A stretch of DNA of 64,000 nt from Dyadobacter psychrophilus (GCF_900167945.1 NZ_FUZA01000002.1:744001-808000), one strand, 5' to 3'. Shown: positions 45,490 through 55,000, counted from the first letter of the stretch. Notes: a model not told the origin generated them from the letters alone. Program-made: numbers and translations.

Positions 45490-46449
45490 TCACATTGCTG
45501 AATACTTTTTGGGTTTAAACCCAAGATGTTGTTCAAAGATCCTTGAAAAATGGCTGAGGTTTGTGAATCCCAGCTGATAACCTACTTCGGAGACAGTCAG
45601 CCGCTTTTCCTTTAACAGGTAAGCGGCTTTCTGCATTCTTCCAGACTGGTAATGCTCGAAAACCCCCTTCCCGAATGTTTGCTTGAATAGCTTGCGCAAT
45701 TTGGGCTCACTCATTCCCGCTTCCCGGGCCAGTGCCGCGATATGCGGCGGTTCTTCAAAATTGGACTGCAAACGTGCCTTAACTGCATAAATAGCTTTAA
45801 TGTCTTGGATATGCATAGTGCTGCTAGGCACAGTTTCGCGATCTAACAATATCATAAAGATGTGGCACAGCAACTCTTCGCATTTCAGTTTGAAGTATCG
45901 GCTTTCAAGGATTTCGGGAAATGATTGCAGCACAAGATCACTGGCAGTCTTAATAATTTCGGGTGAAACGGGCGTCTCAAACACAAAGTTATCCTTCGCC
46001 TCCAACACGCTCGATACCACTGGGTTATCGATTTCACCGAACATCTGGTGCAGATATTTCTTGGACACGGCGATCGTTACGCTTCCAAAAAGTGTATTGG
46101 ATGGCATAGCCATGACCGTGGAAACTGCATGCCGGCAGATCATAATATTCGGTTGTTCGGCCATCAAATGCTCTTCTGAATTAACCAGGGAGGGGAGAAT
46201 TCCGGTTATCAGAAAAATAATGTCTTCCTGCCCTTCGGCCAGCTCGTTTGTCCGCTCGATGTATACGTCGTCTTTGAGATGATAATTGCGGATCATCATG
46301 CGCAAATCGCTGCTCCACCAAAAGCCGGTGAGGTAACCTGCGCCCTTGCTTTCGGGAATATAAATAAATCGCCCAACGACATTCGCACCGATTGCTTTGG
46401 CAAACTCCTTTGTAATACCGGATCCTTTGTCCGTGATCGATATTTTCAT
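45490..46449 (-). CDS. AraC family transcriptional regulator
   Basis: 319 residues. The N-terminal 200 residues are a sensor part without a clear family. The C-terminal double helix-turn-helix is clear (HIAALAREAGMSEPKLRKLFKQTFG, then LTVSEVGYQLGFTNLSHFSRIFEQHLGFKPKKY). It is divergent from the TetX-like monooxygenase gene, 91 bases apart, so it is a likely regulator of it and possibly of the luciferase-like gene. Confidence 0.9.
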   Translation of the reverse strand: MKISITDKGSGITKEFAKAIGANVVGRFIYIPESKGAGYLTGFWWSSDLRMMIRNYHLKDDVYIERTNELAEGQEDIIFLITGILPSLVNSEEHLMAEQPNIMICRHAVSTVMAMPSNTLFGSVTIAVSKKYLHQMFGEIDNPVVSSVLEAKDNFVFETPVSPEIIKTASDLVLQSFPEILESRYFKLKCEELLCHIFMILLDRETVPSSTMHIQDIKAIYAVKARLQSNFEEPPHIAALAREAGMSEPKLRKLFKQTFGKGVFEHYQSGRMQKAAYLLKEKRLTVSEVGYQLGFTNLSHFSRIFEQHLGFKPKKYSAM

Positions 46450-46540
46450 TTACGACTATTTTAAAATGTTTTTCGGCTATTTCATTCTCAAAAGTATGCA
46501 GAATTTTGTAATGATTTAAAACGAATAAATAATCAGAGAT

Positions 46541-47707
46541 ATGTTACTAAAAGATAAACAAGTAGCCATCGTCGGTGGCGGTCCCGGCGGCCTGACGCTC
46601 GCCCGGCTTTTGCAGCAACAAGGAGTTCAAGTCAAAGTATACGAACGGGATTCTGACCCATTTGTGCGTCAGCAAGGTGCCACGCTTGACCTGCACTTCG
46701 AGTCGGGACTGAAAGCATTAGGCGAAGCTGGGCTGATGGAAGAATTTGAGAAAAATTACAGGCCTGGTGCAGAACGCGTTACCATTGTGGACAACAATGC
46801 ATTGGTACATTATACGGAACGCGATAATGATCCCATTCAAGATTTGAATAACAGATATGCGCGACCGGAAATAGACCGCGGTCCGCTCCGCGATCTTCTT
46901 ATTGAATCCCTGAATGAGGACACAGTTGTATGGAATTCCAAATTTACAGCACTGATAAGAAATGGTGAAGGCTGGGATATGGTCTACGAAAATGGAACGA
47001 AGGCGTACGCGGACCTAGTCATAGGATCAGACGGGGCGAATTCTAAAATCAGAAAGTATATAACTGGGATTGAGCGCATATATTCCGGTGTGACCATTGT
47101 TGAGGGAAATGTTTATAATGCTGCGGTGAACGCACCTCACTTGTGGGAGCTAATCAACGGAGGCAAAATTTTTGCGCATTGGAATGGCAAGACAATTGTC
47201 CTGAGTGCAAAAGGCGAAGGTTCACTTTCATTTTACACGATCACGGAGGAAGCGGATGATTGGATGAGAACATCAGGCATTGATTTTGCGAATCAGGAGC
47301 AGGTTTACGCCTGGTTCAAACAGCGCTTTTCCGACTGGAGTGAAGACTGGCACGAGATATTCTCATCCACTGAATCCTATTTTGTCGGGCGTCCGCAATA
47401 CTATTTCCCCGTAGACCAATCCTGGCAGAGCATTCCAAATTTAACGATGATCGGCGATGCCGCGCATCAAACCCCGCCATCCGGAGACGGCGTAAATCAG
47501 GCAATGCTCGATGCGCTGGAACTATATGAAGTGCTTTGTATGGACAATTTCAGTTCTATACATCAAGCTATTACAGCGTTCGAAGAAAAGATGCGCAAGC
47601 GAACCGCAGTGGCAACAGAAGAAGCATTACAGCTGGTGGGAGCGATGTGTTCCGAAAACAGCCTTCAATTTGTCCTTGATTTCTTTGACGGATTAAAGAC
47701 AGTCTGA
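46541..47707 (+). CDS. FAD-dependent monooxygenase, TetX-like
   Basis: 388-residue class A flavoprotein monooxygenase that hydroxylates small molecules with NADPH and oxygen. Motifs: the dinucleotide fold GGGPGG at 12-17 followed by LTLARLLQQQG, the DG motif GSDGANSK at 162-169, and the FAD-ribityl motif MIGDAAHQTPPSGDG with Gly305-Asp306. The whole length and many segments (VYERDSDP, GATLDLH, RPEIDR, LRDLLIESL) resemble Bacteroides TetX, the tetracycline-inactivating enzyme. Environmental relatives exist that do not inactivate tetracycline, so activity cannot be claimed from sequence. A strong terminator follows. Confidence 0.88.
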   Translation: MLLKDKQVAIVGGGPGGLTLARLLQQQGVQVKVYERDSDPFVRQQGATLDLHFESGLKALGEAGLMEEFEKNYRPGAERVTIVDNNALVHYTERDNDPIQDLNNRYARPEIDRGPLRDLLIESLNEDTVVWNSKFTALIRNGEGWDMVYENGTKAYADLVIGSDGANSKIRKYITGIERIYSGVTIVEGNVYNAAVNAPHLWELINGGKIFAHWNGKTIVLSAKGEGSLSFYTITEEADDWMRTSGIDFANQEQVYAWFKQRFSDWSEDWHEIFSSTESYFVGRPQYYFPVDQSWQSIPNLTMIGDAAHQTPPSGDGVNQAMLDALELYEVLCMDNFSSIHQAITAFEEKMRKRTAVATEEALQLVGAMCSENSLQFVLDFFDGLKTV

Positions 47708-47726
47708 TGACGCTAATGCAGATTGT

Positions 47727-47758
47727 AAGGCGGCCCGGGAAGGAGGGCCGCCTTTTTT
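47727..47758 (+). terminator. Intrinsic terminator of the TetX-like gene
   Basis: A perfect 10-bp GC-rich stem (AAGGCGGCCC / GGGCCGCCTT) with an eight-base loop is followed directly by a run of six T. It is the clearest terminator in the window, 20 bases after the stop codon. Confidence 0.92.
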
Positions 47759-48736
47759 CTAAACCAGGCCTTGCATCAGGTTTCCCAGGACCAGACGATC
47801 AATTGTGGTTTCAGATAATGCACCGTCGATCTCTGAATTCATGAGGACAGAAAATGTGTTGACCGTACGCGCAGGCATTGGATCGAAGATCAGTTGTTCC
47901 GGGAGGCGTGTAAGACGAATCACGGCGCTGTCCAGATCTTGCTCTATGAAGGTGTCGAAATGTGTAAAATTGTTATTAACAAGGTCCAGTACAGGTTCCT
48001 TTGACTGCGCGAGCTTCTCTTTGAAACCGATCGCCGTTCCGTAGTTGACCATATATTCACAAAGCCTGCGAAATAATTTTGGCATAATGCAAATATCCTG
48101 GGTGATGGCGACCAGTGAATTGGCGTCAAATCCATTGTTTGTCCCGTCTACCGCGTGCAACTCCTTTGCCTGTTCACGGGCTTCTGCAACAGCGCCGTCA
48201 AGCGTTTGGCGAAGGTCGAAAAACAAACCTTCATAGTAAGTCGGGTAGGCAAGCCCTTGTAACAATGCATGATAGTTATAACTCTCGCGTAATTTTTTTG
48301 GGGTTAGAAAAATGCTGGCGCCATCTTCTTTGTCGATATCACCTGCAAAAGCAAAAGCAATAGGCCGGCCATATTTTTCAATTGCCCTGGTCACAATATA
48401 GCCCGGCGACCCATCATTTGCTGATACGACAGTCTTATGTGACACATCCCAAACAACATCTGTAATCCCCACAAAATCCAGGAGCACATCCATTGCTTTG
48501 TTAGCAAGGGTTAACGGCTGGTGATACACACCTCCTCCGCTAGGTGGCGTGTAATGTGTTTCCAAAGTATCAATCGCTTCGAGGCGCAATTGTACGTGAT
48601 TTCGTGCATTAAATTTTGGCCTGCCGCCGGGAAGTGCTTGAACAAAAGCAGCATTGTCGGGCTCAAATCTTATGGAGTCACCATCTGGGGAGTAGTTTCG
48701 GACGTGAAACTTACCTTTAATCAGCGTAAATGGCAT
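47759..48736 (-). CDS. Thermonuclease (SNase-like) family protein
   Basis: 325 residues. The N-terminal part resembles staphylococcal-nuclease-type domains: YSPDGDSIRFE at 16-25 and RLEAIDTLETHY at 51-62, which place acidic residues where the calcium ligands lie, followed later by ALLQGLAYPTYYE in place of the usual LNxxLVxxGLA segment. The C-terminal 140 residues are helical and of unknown type. There is no signal peptide, so an intracellular enzyme or binding protein is likely; activity is uncertain because the usual arginines are not clearly placed. Confidence 0.7.
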   Translation of the reverse strand: MPFTLIKGKFHVRNYSPDGDSIRFEPDNAAFVQALPGGRPKFNARNHVQLRLEAIDTLETHYTPPSGGGVYHQPLTLANKAMDVLLDFVGITDVVWDVSHKTVVSANDGSPGYIVTRAIEKYGRPIAFAFAGDIDKEDGASIFLTPKKLRESYNYHALLQGLAYPTYYEGLFFDLRQTLDGAVAEAREQAKELHAVDGTNNGFDANSLVAITQDICIMPKLFRRLCEYMVNYGTAIGFKEKLAQSKEPVLDLVNNNFTHFDTFIEQDLDSAVIRLTRLPEQLIFDPMPARTVNTFSVLMNSEIDGALSETTIDRLVLGNLMQGLV

Positions 48737-48772
48737 ATCGAATGGCTGGTTGAATGATACATGAATTTGACC

Positions 48773-48834
48773 TTACCTAACAAAGGATAATTTAAGTTCT
48801 CAATTGACGCCACAAAATCCTAACCGTTAGGTAA
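48773..48834. promoter_or_regulatory. CCTAAC operator-like repeats between divergent genes
   Basis: TTACCTAAC (48773-48781) is the exact reverse complement of GTTAGGTAA (48826-48834). The second copy is itself part of the compact palindrome CCTAAC-C-GTTAGG (48819-48831). Three copies of one hexamer in 60 bases between divergent genes suggest a repressor or activator site. Confidence 0.55.
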
Positions 48835-48855
48835 AAGTAATGATAGCATAATGCA

Positions 48856-48870
48856 GCGAACTCCGTTCGC
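48856..48870. repeat. Short perfect inverted repeat
   Basis: GCGAAC-TCC-GTTCGC forms a six-bp stem with a three-base loop (one more A-T pair outside). It lies in the same divergent region, 86 bases before the DinB-like gene. Its function is unknown. Confidence 0.4.
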
Positions 48871-48923
48871 TAAAGAAACTTGCCGTTAACGCAATGTGTT
48901 CTTACGGTTTTTTGATTTTCCAT

Positions 48924-48931
48924 TAGTTTTG
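48924..48931 (+). promoter_or_regulatory. Candidate -7 box of the DinB-like gene
   Basis: TAGTTTTG matches TAnnTTTG and ends 24 bases before the ATG at 48956, giving a plausible short leader. No clear -33 TTG is at the usual distance. Confidence 0.45.
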
Positions 48932-48955
48932 GGTGAACCTCTAAACTAACAGAAA

Positions 48956-49561
48956 ATGAAGCATTTAAACTATTTTGGCTTGCTTTTATTCATTTGTGTT
49001 GCATCTTCGTCTTTTGCTCAGGAAAAACTGTGGACGGAGGCCGACCGTCAGTTTACGATCGAGCAATTTAATCGCACCCGGGATGAATTGGTAACAGAAA
49101 CAGAAAATCTTACACCCGCGCAATGGTCATTTCGTGAGTCGCCGGATCGGTGGTCGATTGGCGAAGTTGTGGAACATCTTGCATTGTGGGAAATCATCTG
49201 GGCCAGGGAAATCAGTATGGGGTCGCGCAGTAAGCCTCAGCCCGAACTGAACAAAACTTCCAGGCCGGACAGCTATTATTCGGATTTTATTATGGAAACA
49301 AACCCCCACGTAGCACCGGATTTTGCGGCTCCGACAGGGTTTATCAAAGGGAAAGACAATCTCCAATTTTTTCTGAGCCGCCGCGAGCAGAATACTGCAT
49401 TCCTAAAAAAGACGGAGGCAGATATGCGGGCGCACTTTGAGTTGACCGCAACGCCGAACCCAAGAAATATGCATCAGGTTTACATTTATCAATGGGGGCA
49501 TGTGGACAGGCATTTAAGACAGATCAGGAAAGTGAAAGCCGACCCAAACTTTCCAAAGTAA
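48956..49561 (+). CDS. DinB-like secreted protein
   Basis: 201 residues with a signal peptide ending near SFAQ, so exported, followed by a DinB/YfiT-like four-helix bundle. The typical metal site is suggested by His74 (EVVEHLALWE), His182 and His186 (YQWGHVDRHLRQI). Family members are thiol-dependent transferases or of unknown role. Export is unusual for DinB proteins but seen in Bacteroidota. Confidence 0.85.
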   Translation: MKHLNYFGLLLFICVASSSFAQEKLWTEADRQFTIEQFNRTRDELVTETENLTPAQWSFRESPDRWSIGEVVEHLALWEIIWAREISMGSRSKPQPELNKTSRPDSYYSDFIMETNPHVAPDFAAPTGFIKGKDNLQFFLSRREQNTAFLKKTEADMRAHFELTATPNPRNMHQVYIYQWGHVDRHLRQIRKVKADPNFPK

Positions 49562-49614
49562 GATCTCACGAAAATGCATTACAGCCTTGATTATCCGAAA
49601 CGCTTAATAACAGA

Positions 49615-50118
49615 TCACGCTCCGGTAACATTTGCAATCATGGACATGTAATAGTTGGCGCAGTGTACTGAATTCAGCAGCAGCAGTTCTTTGTACGGGA
49701 AGGTCTCAAAGATTTCGGAGGTAGTGATCTGATATTCATAATTCATTAGCCGCCATTTCAAATGAGGCTTCATGAATAGAAGCTCAGTTCCTTCGGGATC
49801 GGTAAGTACATACGATTCTCTGAAAATGCCACGATGCGTAAAGAGATATTCCTTTTCAAAATCGCTGAATGAGGTCTGTATCACAATGTCTCCGTTCCAA
49901 TTCATTTCGAATTTTAACAATAATTTTCCGCAGTCTTTGAGTTCAATGGTTGTTCCCCAGAAACCTTTTGGCTCAATCTGATATGTTTTGTCATTTACAG
50001 TCTTTAACACTGCGTCAAATTTGAACCAACTTTTATATAAAAGTTGTCCGATTAATGTGCCGTTGTTTGTCACATCAAAGGAAAGGGAGTCGTTTGATTT
50101 TGTGTGATATTCTGCCAT
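49615..50118 (-). CDS. Hypothetical protein of the sigma-factor operon
   Basis: 167 residues, soluble, no signal peptide, predicted mainly beta (FDVTNNGTLIGQLLYKSW, GDIVIQTSFSDFEKEYLF, ESYVLTDPEGTELLFMKP). The repeated strand pattern faintly recalls tubby-like/LURP-one folds, but I do not recognise a family. It starts 13 bases after the membrane protein gene and is likely its co-transcribed partner. Confidence 0.7.
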   Translation of the reverse strand: MAEYHTKSNDSLSFDVTNNGTLIGQLLYKSWFKFDAVLKTVNDKTYQIEPKGFWGTTIELKDCGKLLLKFEMNWNGDIVIQTSFSDFEKEYLFTHRGIFRESYVLTDPEGTELLFMKPHLKWRLMNYEYQITTSEIFETFPYKELLLLNSVHCANYYMSMIANVTGA

Positions 50119-50131
50119 GGTGTTTTAATGT

Positions 50132-50773
50132 TTATTGTTTCAATTTTTCCATTTCCGCAATCGTTTCTTTCAATTTGCCAAAAACGCGTCCATACATCAG
50201 CCGCACCTCCCATTTGTAAATTTTAGCTGAAAAAATGAACATCAACAAAACGATAATCCCTGCCACAATTAATAGAAATAATGGAATGTTGCCAATAACT
50301 GTCAGGTTCGGGAATTTCTGATGTATTTTCAAGGTCAGCCCTTGTTTGTCCCAGACAGACCATATCGTACTGATGGCGATCAGAAGATAAAGCGGATAGG
50401 AGAAACGTGCGATTTTTTCACTTTTCGAGAGGATATCTCTAAGCCATTGATCCAGCGACCTGAGATAATCCAGGCTCGTTGATCCTTGGTCTAGTGTTTT
50501 AATCCGGTCAATTTGTCTTTTGTTATACCATGCGGTAAGGAGAAGCAGTACAGATGCAGTAAGTCCCTGCCAAAGTGCATCTAAAAAATAATAGATGACA
50601 GGAAAAACAATCGCCGTAATTAGAATGACAATTAAGTTAATCCTGAACATTCTCAACATCCTGTCTACGAGATGAATCGATTTTTGGTTATACAAATCGT
50701 TAATTTTTGGAGCGACCAGGCTTTTTTCATTCAGAAAACCTTCTTTCCAAATTGCCTCAATTGATTTATCCAT
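50132..50773 (-). CDS. Membrane protein coupled to an ECF sigma factor, candidate anti-sigma factor
   Basis: 213 residues with a polar N-terminus (1-45), two close helices (about 46-84), a charged loop, and two more helices (about 125-142 and 160-182), then a charged tail. Its start overlaps the sigma factor stop by 8 bases. ECF sigma genes are usually followed by their anti-sigma factor; this one has no zinc-binding HxxxCxxC motif and no FecR domain, so the role is inferred only from position. Confidence 0.7.
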   Translation of the reverse strand: MDKSIEAIWKEGFLNEKSLVAPKINDLYNQKSIHLVDRMLRMFRINLIVILITAIVFPVIYYFLDALWQGLTASVLLLLTAWYNKRQIDRIKTLDQGSTSLDYLRSLDQWLRDILSKSEKIARFSYPLYLLIAISTIWSVWDKQGLTLKIHQKFPNLTVIGNIPLFLLIVAGIIVLLMFIFSAKIYKWEVRLMYGRVFGKLKETIAEMEKLKQ

Positions 50774-51320
50774 GAAGTATTTTTTTTAAACGTTCTTTAA
50801 TTCTGTTAACCCGGACACCTATATTATTCGCATTTGTATTCAGAACATCGGCAATTTCCTGATAAGATTTTTCATCCAGATAAAGGAGGATCAATGCCCT
50901 GTCGACTTCGGATAAATGCCTGATTGCAGCATATAATAAATTGAGAGATTCATCTTCGAAAGCATTGTTTTCGATCAACATTACATCGGGCAGGGCGTCG
51001 GAGGTAAAATACGTTTTTCCATCTTTTTTCTTTCGTTTGAGCAGCGTCAGGCATACGTTTATTGAAATGCGGTAAACCCATGTTGACCATTCGCATTGCT
51101 GGCAGAAATTATCCCTGCTTCGCCAGATTTGCAGACAGACTTCCTGGTAATAGTCCTCAAAATCTTCCTGCGAATTGGTATATGCCCGACAGATTTTGAT
51201 TATAATTCCTGCAAATGGTAAAATCGATAACTGGTAGAAATCTGTACTCACTTTGTTTGTTTTAGTACGATTAGTTTCTTCATAGCATCTTTCGTTTTCC
51301 TGGTTAGTGGCTGTTTTCAA
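50766..51320 (-). CDS. ECF-type RNA polymerase sigma factor
   Basis: 184 residues with region 2 (IKICRAYTNSQEDFEDYYQEVCLQIWRSRDNF) and region 4 (ALILLYLDEKSYQEIADVLNTNANNIGVRVNRIKERLKK). It redirects RNA polymerase to promoters of a stress or nutrient regulon. It lies divergent from the long plug-domain protein, which could be one of its targets. Bacteroidota ECF genes are typically controlled by the next gene. Confidence 0.93.
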   Translation of the reverse strand: MKTATNQENERCYEETNRTKTNKVSTDFYQLSILPFAGIIIKICRAYTNSQEDFEDYYQEVCLQIWRSRDNFCQQCEWSTWVYRISINVCLTLLKRKKKDGKTYFTSDALPDVMLIENNAFEDESLNLLYAAIRHLSEVDRALILLYLDEKSYQEIADVLNTNANNIGVRVNRIKERLKKILHG

Positions 51321-51451
51321 AAAACATTACAGTTCTCCGGGATTTTTTTACTAAGAAGGCTGGCCGGACGGCAATTTAACGCACCATTGCATGTCACAGT
51401 CATAGTTATAATTAGGGAGCGGCGTTCTTTTGGAAGAATAACCCAATAGCT

Positions 51452-54400
51452 ATGCGTTGCTCTTTCTTTATCGGCTGGATAACTTTCGTTCTGTTTTTGG
51501 GGTTGCCCTGGCTGGTTTACGGACAAACGACAGCCCTTTTGACCGGCTATGTAACCGATGCTGCAACGGGACAACCGATGCCGTACGCCCACGTCTACAT
51601 AAATGGATCAACACAGGGCGCAGTCACGGATGAAAAAGGACATTATACGCTGGCAGGTGTGCCGTTGGGAACGGTCGAAATAGCGGCTTCATTTGTGGGT
51701 TACCAGTCTGCATCGCAAAAAATCCGTTTCGAAAATACATCTCCGCAAAAAGCCAGTTTTCAGTTGAAAGCAAGTGAGCAAATGCTGAATGCTGTTACGG
51801 TTCGAGGCAATTCGAAGCGCTCGGAACGACATTTACGCCAGTTTAAAAAGCACCTTTTCGGTGAGCCGTTTGGTGGGCAATGTCTGCTTGTAAACAGTGA
51901 GGTCCTTAATTTTAAAGAGGAGAAGAATCATTTATATGCAACGGCTGATGCGCCTTTGATTATTGATAATCAGGCGCTGGGGTACAGGCTGATTTATGAT
52001 TTGCAACATTTCGATGCAACTCCGTCCGGGAAGGTCTATTCTGCTGGCAATGCGCGTTTTGAAGAACTTAAACCCGAGAACGACCGGCAGGCAAGCCAGT
52101 TTCGGCGTAACCGGCTGACTGCCTATAAAGGATCTACCCGTCATTTAATGGCCAGCCTGATAGACAATTCGTTCGAGCAGGCAGGTTTTTGGGTTTATCA
52201 GGAAGATGTCACCAGGCCGATGCCGGTCGAACGACGGATCATCACGCTTGCCGCTGCGGTTAGTGAATATAAGCGTCTGGTTCCAATTGAGGCTTCTAAA
52301 CTAATTCTGCCTGGTCGATTATCCACCGAACGCCGGTTGGTTTCGCCCGCAAAACTGATCATTTTCTACACGAATGCCTCTTCGGGTTTTTCGCCTTATC
52401 CGGATGCCCGTTTTGCATATACGGAAATGAAATTGCCTGCTGGTCAGATGCAAATGACAGTTGACGGTGTTATTACAATGCCGGAAGGTATGGAAGCGGA
52501 AGGCTCGATGGGTGATGACCGGTTATCCACTATGCTGCCAGCCAACTGGAAACCCGAAGAGAATGGTAAGGAGTCACTTGCAAGCGGACCGTTGGCGTCA
52601 CAGGGAAAACTTGCGCCGCCAGACACCTGCCTGGGACGTATCACGACGGCCTTCAACGAGCGATTCAAGGTGCTGGCGCCCACCTTGTTTGTGCATATTG
52701 ACAAGCCCTTTTACGCAACCGGGGACCGGCTCTGGATGAGCACGTACTTACTCGACGCTGCCAGTAACCAACGGGCGAATGGTGAAACGGCCATACATGT
52801 TGACCTGCTTACGTCTGAGGGAAAGCCCGTGCAGCACCAGTGGATACGTATCGCTGACGGGCGAGGCCAGGGCAATTTCCATTTGTCTGACACCCTCATG
52901 ACGGGAACATATCGCCTGCGCGCTTATACAGATGAAGATAATGCTCAGAGACGCCCGGCTTTTGAGCGGTCAGTGACTATTTATAATTTGTTTCGGAAAG
53001 ACTTATCAATACACAATGATTCTGCTGCTCAACAACTGGACATTCAGATCTTACCCGAAGGTGGTCGTTGGATTTGGGGATTGCCAGCGCGCCTGGGCGT
53101 CAAGATTGTACAGCCCGATGGGCTTGGATTGTCTATCTCCGGACGCATCGTCGACGACCTGGGTATTGAAGTTGCCCGTTTTAAAACCAACCAAAGGGGG
53201 ATGACAAGTGTGTCGCTTCAGCCCGAATCGCAGCGGACTTACTACGCAGACGTTTTGTATAACAATAAGCTGCAACACGTGCCTTTGCTGAAACCTGAAA
53301 CGGAAGGGTTGTTGCTTTCCACCGACGCCATCAGCGATACAACCAGGTTGGGATTGACAATCACGAGCGCTGACAGGGCCGCGACGGACTCCGTTTATAT
53401 TCTCATCCAGCAACGTGGCCGGGTGATCGACCAGCGGAAAATTCTCTTGCAAAACGGGGTGGCGAAGATAAGTCTGCCCATGATGACCTGGCTGCCGGGC
53501 CTGGCTCAAATAACCCTTTACGATGCCTTCGCCAAACCCCACGCGGAGCGATTGGTTTTTGTGCCTGAGTTTGTTCCTCCGGTAGGTGTGGTGTTAAAAT
53601 TCAACAAGACGCGTTATCAACCCCGCGAACAAGTTACCCTGAGCGTCCATCTGAACGACAACGGCTCACCTGCGTCAGCAGCTCTATCAGCCTCGGTTAC
53701 CGACGTGGGTAAAGTGCCTGAGGATACCGCCAACGCTTCTATGCGAGCACACTTATTACTTACGGGCGAGCTTCGGGGACATATCGAGAACCCCGATCAT
53801 TACCTGGTGAATCACTCTGCCGAAACCCGCCTGGCCCTGGACGACCTTTTGCTGACGCAGGGATGGCGACGGCTCACTGGCACGCCCGACACTGAAATGC
53901 CCGGCGGAGTATCGCTCACCGGCAGAATCCTGAATGCGAAAAACCAACCAATACCCGGTGCGCAGATTATCGTGGCGTCGACAGCACCTGGGCAATCGTT
54001 TGTGAAATCGGCGGACGCTGACGAAGAGGGGCGCTTCCGGCTGGCCGGCTTGGCTATTGCCGACACGGTGCAGTTAATGATGCAGCTGGCTAACCGCCGA
54101 CACCAAAAATTCTCTGTCAAAGAGGCCTTTCTGGTTCAGGAAGGACCTGGCAAACTATGGGAATCCCGAAACCTGGCTGGTGCGCCAAGCTGGTCAACAA
54201 TGCGGGATCAGCTGGAAGCTGCGCGGGTAAGGCAGGAAGCAGACGCCGATCTTTACCGGGATAAAACAGTGAAAGTGCTGGAAGAAGCGACGGTTCGGGC
54301 GAAAAAATATAATGAAAGACCCGATGATATACAAATGCGTAGTTTGCACAACGAGGCCGATGCCACGGTCATTTTCAATGACAAATCGCCAAATTACCCA

Positions 54401-55000
54401 AATCTGTATGAAATGATTCAGGGACGCTTTGCCGGCGTGATCGTACTACGAACTGTCGCAAAGCCAGACGGCCCGGCAATGCCCCCTGGATATCTGGTAT
54501 CCATTCGGGGCGGTACACAGCCGTTGTTTTTGATGGATGGCATAATGATTGAAGACCGTGAGGGAAACGCTTTAATGAACTTCAATCCCAAAGACATTGA
54601 ACGTGTCGAAGTGCTGAAAAATGCTGGTGCAGTGGGTATATACGGGGTTCGGGGAAGCAACGGCGTAATTGCATTTTACTCTAAAAGTGCACGTTCCATG
54701 GATGCAGGCGCGAAACCGAACGAGGGTATGACGCCGATTCAATTCATCGGGTATCCGTCCGTGCAACGCGAATTTTATGTGCCGCGCTACGATGCAGAGG
54801 TGACAGCCGACACCATTTCCGGCCGTGTCGATGACCGGGATGTGCTGTACTGGAAACCGCTGATGCAAACCGACATGAAGGGACAAAGTCAGCTTCGTTT
54901 CCCCTTATCGGACGTTGTCAGAACGTTGCGTGTGGTTATACAAGGCGTTACGGCAGACGGGCGTCCCGTGTTGGGCGTTCAATTGATCCAGGTTCAATAA
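51452..55000 (+). CDS. Long secreted protein with carboxypeptidase-like, MG-like and TonB plug domains, no barrel
   Basis: 1182 residues. Signal peptide ends near VYGQ. A carboxypeptidase-regulatory-like domain is at about 30-115 (GYVTDAATGQPMPYAHVYI). The middle (about 400-790) has macroglobulin-like beta domains (PTLFVHIDKPFYATGDRLWMSTYLLD). A second regulatory-like domain lies near 825-890 (GRILNAKNQPIPGAQIIV). Residues about 975-1080 are a TonB plug domain (IRGGTQPLFLMDGIMIED, GVRGSNGVIAFYSKS). The sequence ends about 100 residues later in a small beta domain, so there is no 22-strand barrel. Such proteins may assemble with other outer-membrane partners; function unknown. Base composition appears more GC-rich than the genes on either side. 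Confidence 0.88.
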   Translation: MRCSFFIGWITFVLFLGLPWLVYGQTTALLTGYVTDAATGQPMPYAHVYINGSTQGAVTDEKGHYTLAGVPLGTVEIAASFVGYQSASQKIRFENTSPQKASFQLKASEQMLNAVTVRGNSKRSERHLRQFKKHLFGEPFGGQCLLVNSEVLNFKEEKNHLYATADAPLIIDNQALGYRLIYDLQHFDATPSGKVYSAGNARFEELKPENDRQASQFRRNRLTAYKGSTRHLMASLIDNSFEQAGFWVYQEDVTRPMPVERRIITLAAAVSEYKRLVPIEASKLILPGRLSTERRLVSPAKLIIFYTNASSGFSPYPDARFAYTEMKLPAGQMQMTVDGVITMPEGMEAEGSMGDDRLSTMLPANWKPEENGKESLASGPLASQGKLAPPDTCLGRITTAFNERFKVLAPTLFVHIDKPFYATGDRLWMSTYLLDAASNQRANGETAIHVDLLTSEGKPVQHQWIRIADGRGQGNFHLSDTLMTGTYRLRAYTDEDNAQRRPAFERSVTIYNLFRKDLSIHNDSAAQQLDIQILPEGGRWIWGLPARLGVKIVQPDGLGLSISGRIVDDLGIEVARFKTNQRGMTSVSLQPESQRTYYADVLYNNKLQHVPLLKPETEGLLLSTDAISDTTRLGLTITSADRAATDSVYILIQQRGRVIDQRKILLQNGVAKISLPMMTWLPGLAQITLYDAFAKPHAERLVFVPEFVPPVGVVLKFNKTRYQPREQVTLSVHLNDNGSPASAALSASVTDVGKVPEDTANASMRAHLLLTGELRGHIENPDHYLVNHSAETRLALDDLLLTQGWRRLTGTPDTEMPGGVSLTGRILNAKNQPIPGAQIIVASTAPGQSFVKSADADEEGRFRLAGLAIADTVQLMMQLANRRHQKFSVKEAFLVQEGPGKLWESRNLAGAPSWSTMRDQLEAARVRQEADADLYRDKTVKVLEEATVRAKKYNERPDDIQMRSLHNEADATVIFNDKSPNYPNLYEMIQGRFAGVIVLRTVAKPDGPAMPPGYLVSIRGGTQPLFLMDGIMIEDREGNALMNFNPKDIERVEVLKNAGAVGIYGVRGSNGVIAFYSKSARSMDAGAKPNEGMTPIQFIGYPSVQREFYVPRYDAEVTADTISGRVDDRDVLYWKPLMQTDMKGQSQLRFPLSDVVRTLRVVIQGVTADGRPVLGVQLIQVQ

